A DNA stretch of 47,607 nucleotides from an uncultured Candidatus Saccharibacteria bacterium (GTDB taxonomy: Bacteria > Patescibacteriota > Saccharimonadia > Saccharimonadales > Saccharimonadaceae). The DNA lies in NCBI GenBank assembly GCA_947304135.1, contig CAMYZZ010000004.1, positions 1-47,607 of the forward strand, written 5' to 3'. Positions 32,744-41,249 of this stretch are shown piece after piece. A model generated the notes under the pieces. It saw nothing but the letters and a program-made list of their open reading frames with translations. It was not told the DNA's origin and did not search any database. Position 1 is the first letter of the stretch, and the number at the start of each line of letters is the position of its first letter. Position numbers and translations under genes: made by a program.

Positions 32744-33646
32744 TTAGACGCGTCGGCGTGCGGTTGGGCGGGATGTTGGACGCGAAACTGGACGGGCGAC
32801 TGGACGTGTAGCTGGTCTGGTAGGGCGGGCTGGACGAGCGGCAGCTGTTCTAGCTGCAGGACGGGCAGCAGCCGTTCTAGCTACTGGGCGCGAGGCGGCT
32901 GTGCGCGAAACTGGACGTGGGATCGAACGGCTGGCTGGAGGATTTGCCATGCGTGCAATAGCGTGCGTCTGGCGAGTAGTAGAACGAGTTAGACGTGAGC
33001 CTGGGCGAACCAGCCGACGTTTTTTGACTGTAGCTTCGGCGATTTGTTTTTCAATGCGCGCATTAGTTTCTGCGATGGCTTCTTCATCACCGGCATCCTG
33101 GTAGATTTTGAGAATTTGTCGAAGGGTAGACAAGCTATGATCAAGATCATAGGCGGATTCTAGGGCCTCGATTGCGTTTTTGCGGTTGCCCATACGCTCT
33201 TCTGCCTTAGAGAGGGCGATATAACGAGACGGCATGTCGCTCTCTAACTCCAATGCTTGGCGAAAGGCCATGGCTGCCTTTTCGTATTCGCCAGTTTCTA
33301 GATAGATTAGACCGACGTTATGGATTGACGATGCGTTATTGTCGAGTGATTGCGCAATCTCGAAACATTCAATAGCTTCGGCATATTTTTGACTTTTGGC
33401 ATAAAGAATTCCGAGGCGGTTGTAGGCTGCGGCATTTTTTTCGTCGACATGAAGAATCGCGAGCAGGGCTTTTTCGGCGCGGAGGGGTTTGCGCTCGCGC
33501 ATAGAACTTTGGGCGATTTGCCAAAGCTTCTTGACCTGCATGGCGGTCTTGTCGCTTAGCTGGTCTTTCTCGTCCTTCTTTTTAAAAATTGGGAACAAAA
33601 AAACCATGTAGAGACAAAGAATTAGGATTGCTATAATTCCTAGCAT
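32744..33646 (-). CDS. membrane-anchored TPR protein with Arg/Pro-rich tail
   Basis: 300 residues. An N-terminal membrane helix (1-20) precedes three to four TPR units (about 45-200; AAAYNRLGILYAKSQKYAEAIECF is the clearest) and a 90-residue tail of RPVAR/RPTSR-type repeats ending in TARRRV with almost no acidic residues. TPRs mediate protein contacts; the tail may bind nucleic acid, anionic wall polymers or proteins. The -10 TAAAAT (33658-33653) lies at the end of the upstream gene and is 6 nt before the ATG: leaderless. The tail DNA is made of imperfect GC-rich repeats. Confidence 0.85.
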   Translation of the reverse strand: MLGIIAILILCLYMVFLFPIFKKKDEKDQLSDKTAMQVKKLWQIAQSSMRERKPLRAEKALLAILHVDEKNAAAYNRLGILYAKSQKYAEAIECFEIAQSLDNNASSIHNVGLIYLETGEYEKAAMAFRQALELESDMPSRYIALSKAEERMGNRKNAIEALESAYDLDHSLSTLRQILKIYQDAGDEEAIAETNARIEKQIAEATVKKRRLVRPGSRLTRSTTRQTHAIARMANPPASRSIPRPVSRTAASRPVARTAAARPAARTAAARPARPTRPATRPVARPVSRPTSRPTARRRV

Positions 33647-33652
33647 GTAATT

Positions 33653-33658
33653 ATTTTA
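33653..33658 (-). promoter_or_regulatory. -10 box of the TPR gene (leaderless)
   Basis: TGTTAAAAT on the minus strand, overlapping the stop region of the HolB-like gene, 6 nt before ATG 33646. Confidence 0.6.
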
Positions 33659-34339
33659 ACATAAATCGGCAATGAAATGAAGTTTCAAGTGGCCATTTCG
33701 CTTGAGGTTTTCCTGGAGGGTGATAAGTGATTGAGCTTTTTTAATAAACTGTAGCTTGTTGGTTTTGAAAAATGATTTGTAGGCTATTTCTATGGCAGCG
33801 TCTATGACTTTTTGTAGATATAGACGTGAATTCTTTTTGAATTCTTTTTCTTTGCTTATATCATTGTAAATCGGCAACAAGTCGGAGGATTTTGCAGTGA
33901 TGATGCGTTTGGCATAAAATTTTATATCACTATCGGCTTGGACCGGTTTTTCTTCTTGATTTCTGACACGTTCGATATAGACATTGGCACGAGATAGGAT
34001 TGTCGGGAGTAGTTCGGATGGTTCTTTTGTAAATAATACGAAATGATAATTTTCTTTTGGCTCTTCTAGGAGTTTCAAAATGGCATTCTCGGCTTGTTCG
34101 TTCATAGTTTCTGCATGATTAATAACTATATAGTAGGGCGATGTTTTGTGTGTACTACAAAGATCAAAGAGCTCGCGAACTTTATCTACGGATATTTTGT
34201 TGTTTTCGTCTGGTTCTAGGATAAAAGAATTTTTGGACTCAAAAAAATCACTGAGGTTAAATTCTGATTTTAATGACAAAATGCTAAAACCGGATTTTTC
34301 TATAAATGATGGGATTTTCTCGATCTTTTCAAAGAACAT
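33656..34339 (-). CDS. DNA polymerase III delta'-like clamp-loader subunit
   Basis: 227 residues, shorter than typical HolB (about 330). It matches the region from the sensor/Walker B area: ISVDKVRELFDLCS, YYIVINHAETMNEQAENAILKLLEEP and LLPTILSRANVY. No Walker A is present, as for non-ATPase delta'. It overlaps the upstream pseudouridine synthase by 11 nt (TTTGA of that stop lies in its start). It should join DnaX in the clamp loader. The C-terminal part is too divergent to recognise. Confidence 0.8.
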   Translation of the reverse strand: MFFEKIEKIPSFIEKSGFSILSLKSEFNLSDFFESKNSFILEPDENNKISVDKVRELFDLCSTHKTSPYYIVINHAETMNEQAENAILKLLEEPKENYHFVLFTKEPSELLPTILSRANVYIERVRNQEEKPVQADSDIKFYAKRIITAKSSDLLPIYNDISKEKEFKKNSRLYLQKVIDAAIEIAYKSFFKTNKLQFIKKAQSLITLQENLKRNGHLKLHFIADLC

Positions 34340-35285
34340 CGGATTTCATTTCCTCGTCAAACTCGGCAGGGATTGTAGCTTCAAAGATGCGGCGTTCGCC
34401 ATCCGTGCCGTCTTTTGATGTGTTTGGAATAGTGATTTCGAGTGATTTGGCATGGAGAAAAAGACGACTACCTTTTGACTCTGGGTTGTAGACTGGATCT
34501 CCAACAATAGGACAACCGATATATTTGAGGTGGACGCGGAGCTGATGAGTGCGGCCTGTTACAGGCTTTAATAATAGCATAGACTTGCTATTTGTTTGGC
34601 TTATAGTTTTGTAATATGTTTCTGCGGGTTTGCCTTTTGGGTCAACCATAAAGGTGGTTGGGCGTTTCATATTTCTGGCAATTGGAAGATTAATGACAGC
34701 TTCTGAGTTTTTAGGGATGCCGTCTACGACTGCAACGTAGGTTTTGTGAGTTTTGCGCTCTTGAAACTGCTTGCGTAGCATGGACTGCGTCGCTTCATTT
34801 TTGGCGAGAATGACAACTCCTGAGGTGCCGCGATCTAGGCGGTGGACAAGGAGGCCGTAATCTTCTAAGGTGGTTTCTTCGGTAAACTCGCCTTTAGCCA
34901 TAGAAAGTAGGCCAGCTGGCTTATTAATGACTAAAACGTTTTCATCTTCGTAAATTGTGATTTCTTTGATATCGATTTTTGTGGCGCGTTCTGGAACTGA
35001 GAGGCTAATAATATTATTTTTTGAGCCATTTTCGTCCTCTATAATAACTTCTAGATTTGGTTTTTTGACGATTTCTCCGTTTAGCGTAACGTAGCCGGAT
35101 TTGATGAAATTTTGGAGGGTAGAACGGTTGAATTCTGGATGTTCTTCTACGAGAATGTGATCAAGGCGACGGCGTTTGATAGGGTTTTCTCCGGAACTCA
35201 AAACAACATCGCCGTTTTTGACGCGCGACATTTCTGGTTTGCTAAATTTTTTGCCGGTGATAATCACTGAACATCTTTCCACCAA
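34329..35285 (-). CDS. RluA/RluD-family ribosomal large-subunit pseudouridine synthase
   Basis: 318 residues. An N-terminal S4 RNA-binding domain (about 38-100, RRRLDHILVEEHPEFNRSTLQ) is followed by the catalytic domain with HRLDRGTSGVV (nucleophile Asp), NLPIARNMKRP, LKPVTGRTHQLRVHL and GDPVY. It isomerises specific uridines in 23S rRNA. The start is uncertain: GTG at 35285 is the longest, GTG at 35270 and ATG (reading MSRVKNG) are alternatives, and none has a good Shine-Dalgarno site. Its stop is TGA, showing TGA is a stop codon here. Confidence 0.92.
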   Translation of the reverse strand: MVERCSVIITGKKFSKPEMSRVKNGDVVLSSGENPIKRRRLDHILVEEHPEFNRSTLQNFIKSGYVTLNGEIVKKPNLEVIIEDENGSKNNIISLSVPERATKIDIKEITIYEDENVLVINKPAGLLSMAKGEFTEETTLEDYGLLVHRLDRGTSGVVILAKNEATQSMLRKQFQERKTHKTYVAVVDGIPKNSEAVINLPIARNMKRPTTFMVDPKGKPAETYYKTISQTNSKSMLLLKPVTGRTHQLRVHLKYIGCPIVGDPVYNPESKGSRLFLHAKSLEITIPNTSKDGTDGERRIFEATIPAEFDEEMKSDVL

Positions 35286-35286
35286 T

Positions 35287-35307
35287 AAAAAAAGACCCCG
35301 GTGGGTC
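35287..35307 (-). terminator. terminator after tRNA-Ala
   Basis: On the minus strand, GACCC, ACCG and GGGTC, then TTTTTTT. It ends immediately before the start of the pseudouridine synthase frame. Confidence 0.8.
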
Positions 35308-35316
35308 TAGGAAATA

Positions 35317-35392
35317 TGGTGGAGCACACGAGAATCGAACTCGTCACCTCTTCAATGCCATTGAAGCGCTCTACCAAATGAGCTAGTGCCCC
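35317..35392 (-). tRNA. tRNA-Ala (anticodon GGC)
   Basis: Acceptor GGGGCAC/GTGCTCC, D-arm TAGCTCATTTGGTAGAGC, anticodon stem CTTCA/TGAAG with loop ATGGCAT, T-loop AGTTCGATTCT, discriminator A and encoded CCA. TGTGCTATAAT (about 35433-35443, minus strand) is the likely promoter. Confidence 0.93.
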
Positions 35393-35451
35393 ATCGTTTC
35401 TTTATTGATTATTTATTAACTTACTTTTGTTTATTATAGCACAGATTGTGG

Positions 35452-35457
35452 TAAAAT
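35452..35457 (+). promoter_or_regulatory. -10 box of trpS (leaderless)
   Basis: TGTGGTAAAAT, ending 6 nt before ATG 35464. It is divergent from the tRNA-Ala promoter. Confidence 0.7.
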
Positions 35458-35463
35458 AAAAGT

Positions 35464-36474
35464 ATGAAAACGATTTTAACTGGGTTACGTGTTGGGAGTG
35501 AACTAACACTTGGAAATTTCTTGGGTGCCCTTCTTCCGATGGTGCGTCTTGCAAACAAATATAGTAGTGAGATGAATGTGAATATTTTTGTACCGGATTT
35601 GCATTCGATCGTTGGTCCAGTTGATGTTGATCTTAGAAAAAATACTGTTTTATCCTTGAAATATTATTTGGCAGCCGGATTGAAGCTAAACCAGAATGTC
35701 CATATATATCGTCAGAGCTATGTTCCTGCTCACTCTGAGATGTTGTGGCTCTTAAATTCCCTATCCACTATGGGTGAGCTTTCACGTATGACACAGTTCA
35801 AAGAAAAAAGTGCTGGCAAGAAATCCGTCGATGTTGGTATCTTTGACTATCCTGTCTTAATGGCGGCAGACATATTGTTGTATGATGCAAACTACATTCC
35901 TGTTGGCGAAGATCAATTCCAGCACCTTGAGCTTACGCGTAATCTCGCGATGCGTACAAATAATAAGTTTGGTGACATATTTACCATCCCGGAAAAGACA
36001 GAAGATCAGGTAAAGTTTATGGGTAATAAAGAGGGTGTGCGTATTCGTGATTTGGTCAATCCGGAGAAAAAGATGAGCAAATCCGCCCGTTCGGAAAACA
36101 GCAAGATTATGCTCACGGATAAGCCAGAGGTTGCCGCCAAAAAAATCATGTCTGCTACGACTGATTCGGTTGGTAAGATTCAATATGATATGTTTAACCA
36201 GCCAGGCATTTCTAATCTTCTTCAGATCGAGGCACTTATTAACGATAAGCCGCTTCAAGACGTAATCTCTACCTGGGCCGGCGAGACTCGCTATGGAGAT
36301 CTAAAAAAGCAGGTAGCATCCTCTGTATCGGCATTTCTTTCCGATTTACAAGAAAACGTGGCTGCGATTTCTGACGATATGATTTATGAACTTTTTGAGG
36401 TTGGTGAGGCTTATGCTAATGACATTGCAGACAAGAAGTTGTTGAAATTGCAAAAGGCATTAAAGTTAAGATAA
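35464..36474 (+). CDS. trpS: tryptophanyl-tRNA synthetase
   Basis: 336 residues, the normal length. Class I motifs: TLGNFLGAL (HIGH equivalent) and KKMSKSA (KMSKS), with FDYPVLMAADILLYDANYIPVGEDQFQHLELTR typical of TrpRS. It charges tRNA-Trp. Leaderless start. The PerM-like gene follows after 9 nt. Confidence 0.97.
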   Translation: MKTILTGLRVGSELTLGNFLGALLPMVRLANKYSSEMNVNIFVPDLHSIVGPVDVDLRKNTVLSLKYYLAAGLKLNQNVHIYRQSYVPAHSEMLWLLNSLSTMGELSRMTQFKEKSAGKKSVDVGIFDYPVLMAADILLYDANYIPVGEDQFQHLELTRNLAMRTNNKFGDIFTIPEKTEDQVKFMGNKEGVRIRDLVNPEKKMSKSARSENSKIMLTDKPEVAAKKIMSATTDSVGKIQYDMFNQPGISNLLQIEALINDKPLQDVISTWAGETRYGDLKKQVASSVSAFLSDLQENVAAISDDMIYELFEVGEAYANDIADKKLLKLQKALKLR

Positions 36475-36483
36475 AGGAGGTCT

Positions 36484-37575
36484 ATGGCAAAATCTATTCA
36501 GGTTGATACCAAAACATTTATTAGATTCTGGCTTGTTGTAGCGGCAATAGTTCTTTTGGCGCTTCTTGTCATCCGCGCAAAAGAAGGGCTAATTGTAATT
36601 GGCGCTTCTATCTTTTTGGCAGTTGCGGTTACTCCACTCAAAAACAAGATTGACAAGATTTATGGGAAAAAGTCTCACCCAGGGCTTTCAGCTGGCTTAG
36701 CGGTTGGCGGACTGGCGCTGGTGGTCGGTATTATCGTCGCAACTGTTGGGCCAGTAGTTCTGAGTGAAACATCAAAATTTGTCACGCAGGCACCAGATCA
36801 GATTCAACATTCTTTGTCTGGGCTTGACTTTATTAATGATATTGGTAGAAAATTTGGAATTGAAAATGCCCAGGGTCAGCTTGTAACTTTCTTCAAGAGC
36901 GCTATTCAGAACGTACTTGGATCTTTGCCACAGACGCTCTTTAGCAGTGTAGGTACGGTTGCAAATGCTTTGACGGCTTTTATCCTCACGATAGTTCTAT
37001 CGATTCTTTTTATGACCCAGGGCCCGACACTTTTAAACACTCTTCTTCAGAAATTTGACGCTAAACACGGAAAAGAAACGGCGCTCACGAAAAGGATTCT
37101 GGACAAAATTGCTGCGGTGGTTTCTGGATATGTGACTGGACAGTTGATGGTCGCACTTATCGATGGGATAGTAGCGGGGCTTACGGTATTTGTGCTATCA
37201 CTAATTTTTGGCTTCTCTTCTGGGCTCGCAATCCCGATGGGTATGTTGGCATTTATCTTCTACCTCATACCAATGTTTGGGCCGATTCTTACTTGCGCGT
37301 TGGTTTCTCTGCTTATGTTCTTCTCTAATCCTTGGGCAGGATTAGTATTCCTTGTGTTTTATCTTGTATTTGAGCAAATCCAGGGTAATGTAATCGCTCC
37401 ACGCGTCCAGAGCGGCAAAATGGCTTTGCCACCACTTGTGATTTTAATTGCTATTACATTAGGTATGTATATGTTTGGCCTGATTGGTGCTATCATTTCT
37501 ATCCCGATTGCTGGCATTATCAAAGTCTTGGTTGATGAATATCCAAGAATAAGAACTTTGTCAAACGAAGGATAA
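36484..37575 (+). CDS. AI-2E/PerM-family membrane transporter
   Basis: 363 residues. About eight helices in the usual pattern: two pairs at the N-terminus, a 110-residue amphipathic insert, and a C-terminal bundle with MLAFIFYLIPMFGPILTCAL and FEQIQGNVIAPRVQSGKM, the conserved motif of this family. Members export diverse solutes or act as antiporters; a specific substrate cannot be given. GGAGG lies before the ATG. Second gene after trpS, ending in a strong terminator. Confidence 0.9.
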   Translation: MAKSIQVDTKTFIRFWLVVAAIVLLALLVIRAKEGLIVIGASIFLAVAVTPLKNKIDKIYGKKSHPGLSAGLAVGGLALVVGIIVATVGPVVLSETSKFVTQAPDQIQHSLSGLDFINDIGRKFGIENAQGQLVTFFKSAIQNVLGSLPQTLFSSVGTVANALTAFILTIVLSILFMTQGPTLLNTLLQKFDAKHGKETALTKRILDKIAAVVSGYVTGQLMVALIDGIVAGLTVFVLSLIFGFSSGLAIPMGMLAFIFYLIPMFGPILTCALVSLLMFFSNPWAGLVFLVFYLVFEQIQGNVIAPRVQSGKMALPPLVILIAITLGMYMFGLIGAIISIPIAGIIKVLVDEYPRIRTLSNEG

Positions 37576-37602
37576 AAAATTCCCCCTTTTGGGGGATTTT
37601 TT
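37575..37602. terminator. bidirectional terminator
   Basis: TCCCCC, TTTT and GGGGGA with a T6 tract rightward and an A6 tract leftward, between the PerM-like gene and cysS. Confidence 0.85.
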
Positions 37603-37612
37603 ATGGGCTGGT

Positions 37613-38968
37613 TTATGCTGTCATTTGCCAGATTGGACCATCTGCGGTGTCTAGGATGGTGAGGTTTCTGCTTAAAAGGTCATCTCTAATTTTATCGGCG
37701 ACAGCGTAATCTTTATTTTTGCGGGCTAGCTCGCGGGCATAGAATTCATCTGCAAGATCTTGGGTGATATCAGGTGTAGATGCTACGAGATCTAGGCCGA
37801 GCAGCTTATCTACAAACATCCAGTCTTCTAGGCTTAGCATAGAATTGTCGATTAGTGCGAGAATTTCGGAAGAGTTGAGGTTGTTTTGGGCGAGCTTTAG
37901 TGCTTTGGCTTGATCAAAGTTATCTACAGTACTGATGGCGTCTTGTTGATATAGCCTTGCGATGCGATTTCTCCAATTGAGGCGGCGAGCTTTTGCTGCT
38001 GAGAGATCGTTTAGACTGAAGTTGCGCTCTGTTCTATAATGACCTTGTAAGGTCCAGAGCTTATAATCTAGTGGGTCGAAGCCTTTTTCTTTTAGATCGC
38101 TCAAAGTATAGGCGTTGCCAAGGGATTTGGAGAGTTTTTGGCCGTCTATCAGAATGAAATTGTTGTGGAGCCAGAAGTTGGCGAGTTTTTTGCCGTAGCC
38201 AGCTTCGTATTCGGCGATTTCGTTGGTGTGGTGGATTGGTATATGATCGATGCCGCCGGCATGAACATCGATTGTGTCGCCGAGCTCTGTATGAATGATA
38301 GTAGCACATTCTAGATGCCAGCCTGGATAGCCAATTTTGTTATTGTAGCGCCATTGCATAGCGTGGTTTTCGCCCGGGCGGACGTATTTCCAGACGGCAA
38401 AATCGGATGGATTCTTTTTCTCGCTACTGAACTCTACTCTAGCACCGGCTTTGAGACCTTCTAGGTCTAGGCCGGCAAAATCTGCATAGGTTTTGAATTT
38501 GCTGGTATCAAAGAAGATACCATCAGCTGTCTCATATGTATAACCTTTTTTTGTGAGATTATCGACTAGCTCTTCGTCCTGTTTGATATAATCGGTGGCG
38601 CGAGCGATTTTGGCTGGTTCGGTTAGATTGAGAGACTTGAAGTCTTTTAGGAATGCATCAATATATTTGTCGGCGATTTCCCAGACGGTCTTACCTTCTG
38701 TGCGTGCACCTTTTTCAAGTTTGTCTTCGCCGTCGTCAGCATCAGAAGCAAGGTGGCCAACATCAGTTAGGTTGAGGACACGGTTGACATTGAAACCAGA
38801 GAGAGTGAGCATGCGGACAAGAAAATCCCAGTAGATATATGAAGTAAAATTGCCAATGTGGGCATAGCTATAGACTGTTGGTCCGCAGGTATAGATTTTG
38901 ACGTTTCTTGGGTCCTGCGGGGTAAACTCGTCGATGGTTTTAGTGAGTTGGTTATATAGCTTAATCAT
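37613..38968 (-). CDS. cysS: cysteinyl-tRNA synthetase
   Basis: 451 residues. CGPTVYSYAHIGN (zinc Cys plus HIGH motif), WHLECATI (second zinc Cys), GGIDHIPIHHTNEIA (His/Glu zinc ligands) and QKLSKSLGN (KMSKS) are all intact. Its start overlaps the upstream DHH phosphoesterase gene by 8 nt, so it lacks its own promoter. Confidence 0.97.
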   Translation of the reverse strand: MIKLYNQLTKTIDEFTPQDPRNVKIYTCGPTVYSYAHIGNFTSYIYWDFLVRMLTLSGFNVNRVLNLTDVGHLASDADDGEDKLEKGARTEGKTVWEIADKYIDAFLKDFKSLNLTEPAKIARATDYIKQDEELVDNLTKKGYTYETADGIFFDTSKFKTYADFAGLDLEGLKAGARVEFSSEKKNPSDFAVWKYVRPGENHAMQWRYNNKIGYPGWHLECATIIHTELGDTIDVHAGGIDHIPIHHTNEIAEYEAGYGKKLANFWLHNNFILIDGQKLSKSLGNAYTLSDLKEKGFDPLDYKLWTLQGHYRTERNFSLNDLSAAKARRLNWRNRIARLYQQDAISTVDNFDQAKALKLAQNNLNSSEILALIDNSMLSLEDWMFVDKLLGLDLVASTPDITQDLADEFYARELARKNKDYAVADKIRDDLLSRNLTILDTADGPIWQMTA

Positions 38969-39995
38969 CTTCTTTTTCCTCGGATTTTTTAATGGTGTCT
39001 ATGGCTATAATTAGCTCGTGGACGGTGTCTTCATAGGATAAATCGTACGTTCTGAAGCCAGAAGCATAAGGATGGCCGCCACCGCCAAAGTATTCGGCAA
39101 TCTTGTCGGAGATTGGAATAGTGGAACGGAGTTTGCCGGTAACTTTGCCATCTGGATAGGTTTTGATAGCAACAGCGATTTCTACACCCTCTACCATACG
39201 GAGTTCTTCTAATATTAGGACGTTTGGATTATATTCGTCGGAATATTCAGAAATATCTTCCCACGGGATGTGGACGGTAGCAAGTTTGCCATCTAGGTAG
39301 TATTCTACGCGATTTATGAGGTCGGCTTTGTAGGATAAAATGCGAGGAGATTTCTTAGAGAATTCACGGCGCTTTTCGTCTAGATCAAAAACATCCAGGC
39401 CATGTGCTACGAGGTCGGCAATAATCAGAAAGGTATCGGAGCTGACCGATGCGGAAACTAGGCCAAGCGTATCAGACAAAATACCATAGTAGAGATATTC
39501 GCAAGCCTTTCTTTCCCTATCTTTGGTGACGCTATCTAGCTTGTCGAACTCGCCATTAACCGAGAGCAGTTTCTGCTCTTTGGCGATACGATAGATGAGG
39601 TCGCAGCAGGCTGGTAAAGTCTGGACTAAGCCCTGGTGGGCAAATTCTAGGTCGTCTTCAGTCTCGTGGTGATCTAGAACAAAGACCGGAGAAATCGCAA
39701 GGCGGTTTTTGATGGCTGGGTCGTCTAATAGCTTGGAAAGTAGGATATTTGCAGCAGTATCTACGATAATATAGCCGTCCGCATTAAAATCGAATTCATT
39801 TGTAACTCTGGACCAGTCGCTAAAATAGCGGAGATATTTTGGGATATCTACTGGGCAATAAAGAGAAACTTCTATGCCATCAAGAAGATAGTCAAGGGCG
39901 AGGGCGGAGCCTAGGGAGTCGCCATCTGGGTTCTCGGCCTGGATGATGGAAATGCGTTTTTTATCCTTCAAAAACTCAGTAAATGTGTTGTACAT
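38961..39995 (-). CDS. DHH/DHHA1 phosphoesterase (NrnA-like)
   Basis: 344 residues. DHH motifs: NPDGDSLGSALAL, IIVDTA, FVLDHHET and a C-terminal DHHA1 domain with GGGGHPYASGFR. This layout matches NrnA/RecJ-like nano-RNases or cyclic-dinucleotide linear-product phosphatases: degradation of 2-5 nt RNAs or pApA/pGpG. The -10 TATAAT (40007-40002) ends 6 nt before the ATG: leaderless. Operon with cysS. Confidence 0.92.
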   Translation of the reverse strand: MYNTFTEFLKDKKRISIIQAENPDGDSLGSALALDYLLDGIEVSLYCPVDIPKYLRYFSDWSRVTNEFDFNADGYIIVDTAANILLSKLLDDPAIKNRLAISPVFVLDHHETEDDLEFAHQGLVQTLPACCDLIYRIAKEQKLLSVNGEFDKLDSVTKDRERKACEYLYYGILSDTLGLVSASVSSDTFLIIADLVAHGLDVFDLDEKRREFSKKSPRILSYKADLINRVEYYLDGKLATVHIPWEDISEYSDEYNPNVLILEELRMVEGVEIAVAIKTYPDGKVTGKLRSTIPISDKIAEYFGGGGHPYASGFRTYDLSYEDTVHELIIAIDTIKKSEEKEDD

Positions 39996-40001
39996 AAGAT
40001 A

Positions 40002-40007
40002 ATTATA
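40002..40007 (-). promoter_or_regulatory. -10 box of the DHH-cysS operon (leaderless)
   Basis: CTGATATAAT on the minus strand, 6 nt before ATG 39995, in the short gap after rmuC. Confidence 0.7.
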
Positions 40008-40016
40008 TCAGATTAT

Positions 40017-41186
40017 TTACTCAACCTCAATTTTGCCAATCAGTTTGGTGGAGGCAGTATCCGGAAGTGCCTCAACGTCTTTTAGCTTGCGTTCAATTTG
40101 GCGAGAGGTAGTAGAGGCCTGCTCAATTTTATTGGCGGATTCAACAAGCTTTTTGTGGGTAGCGTCAAGTAAGTCGCCAAATTTGCCAAATTGCGATTTG
40201 ACGGCGCCAAGGACTTGCCAGACCTCACTGGAGCGTTTTTCGATCGCAACAGATTTAAAGCCCATCAAGAGGCCGTTTAATGCGACTGGGAGAGTGCTTG
40301 GTGACGTAACGGAAACATGATGTTTTTGGCGGATTTCGTCTGATAGGCCAGGAATGCGTAGGATCTCAGCATAGAGAGACTCGGTTGGGACGAACATGAT
40401 GCCAAAATCTGTAGTGGCAGGCGGATCGAGATATTTGGTAGAGATTTTCTTGGCTTGCTCTTTTACATCTGTGGCGAGGGCTTTGGAGTATTTTTCTATT
40501 TCGGCTTTGTCACCGTTGTCGTATGCTGCGAGCAAGCGGGAATAGTTTTCTACTGGGAATTTGGAATCTATCGGCAGGTAGATGGTGGAATCTTCGTCTT
40601 TGCCGGGCATTTTGATAGCAAATTCGACACGGTCATTTGAGCCTTTTTTGGTAATTATATTTTCTTCGTATTGACTGGAGTTCAGGATATCGGTAATGAT
40701 AGAGCCGAGTTGGACTTCGCCATAGATGCCGCGAGTTTTGACGCCTTCCATGACCTTTTTGAGATCTCCAACGCCAGTGGCGAGGTTTTTCATCTCGCCG
40801 AGACCTTGGTAAACTTGGGTTAGCTGGCCAGAGATAGTCTTGAAGCTTTCGTTGAAGCGCTTTTCGACTGATGCTTTGAGTTTTTCGTCGACGGTTTCGC
40901 GCATCTCCTCGAGCTTTTTAGTGTTTTCGTCTTGCAAAGTTTTGACGCGCGTATCAACAGTCTTCTGGATGTTCTGCAGATTGCCAGAGATTTCTTTGCG
41001 GTTCTCGCGGAACTCGGTTTCTATCTTTGGAGTTAATTTGTCTGTAACTGCCTCTATGCGAATGAGGCGCTCTAAGACTGCCTTCAGTTCTTCTGAATTA
41101 TCTGCTGAATGGGCTGGTTTTTTGACCAACAAAAGAATTAATAATGCTAGATTAATACACCCCAAAATTACAACAAATATTTCCAT
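40017..41186 (-). CDS. rmuC: RmuC-family DNA recombination protein
   Basis: 389 residues. One N-terminal membrane helix (about 2-22), a coiled coil (about 30-135), then the RmuC nuclease-like domain with RGIYGEVQLGSII, VEFAIKMPG, YLPIDSKFPVENY, DFGIMFVPTESLYAEI and TSPSTLPVALN. RmuC limits DNA inversion/recombination in E. coli. It has its own promoter, TTGATT-17-TAAAAT (41238-41210), and GTGAGG before the ATG. Confidence 0.94.
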   Translation of the reverse strand: MEIFVVILGCINLALLILLLVKKPAHSADNSEELKAVLERLIRIEAVTDKLTPKIETEFRENRKEISGNLQNIQKTVDTRVKTLQDENTKKLEEMRETVDEKLKASVEKRFNESFKTISGQLTQVYQGLGEMKNLATGVGDLKKVMEGVKTRGIYGEVQLGSIITDILNSSQYEENIITKKGSNDRVEFAIKMPGKDEDSTIYLPIDSKFPVENYSRLLAAYDNGDKAEIEKYSKALATDVKEQAKKISTKYLDPPATTDFGIMFVPTESLYAEILRIPGLSDEIRQKHHVSVTSPSTLPVALNGLLMGFKSVAIEKRSSEVWQVLGAVKSQFGKFGDLLDATHKKLVESANKIEQASTTSRQIERKLKDVEALPDTASTKLIGKIEVE

Positions 41187-41219
41187 TTGACCTCACTTTT
41201 AACTGTTCTATTTTACCAT

Positions 41220-41249
41220 AAACTTTAAGCTAAATCAAGCTTAAAGTTT
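41220..41249. repeat. perfect 12-bp inverted repeat at the end of recR
   Basis: AAACTTTAAGCT (41220-41231), loop AAATCA, and AGCTTAAAGTTT (41238-41249). The hairpin starts within the last codons of recR. Its loop holds the -35 of rmuC, so it may end the recR operon or modulate rmuC. It has no GC-rich stem or T-tract. Confidence 0.75.

Noticed and set aside
32726-32992. Plus-strand frame rich in Trp, Arg and Gly opposite the TPR gene
   Set aside because: It is the antisense of the GC-rich Arg/Pro repeat tail; repeat composition, not coding, keeps it open.
34329-34339. Genetic-code change (TGA reassigned as in Gracilibacteria)
   Set aside because: TGA ends the RluA-type gene exactly at the overlap with the next start, and conserved genes contain no in-frame TGA, so the standard bacterial code fits.
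41220-41249. Third TTTAAG-type regulatory repeat near rmuC
   Set aside because: TTTAAG-CTTGA-TTTAGC departs from the repeat at two bases and is 13 bp from the -10. It is better explained as half of the perfect inverted repeat that ends recR.
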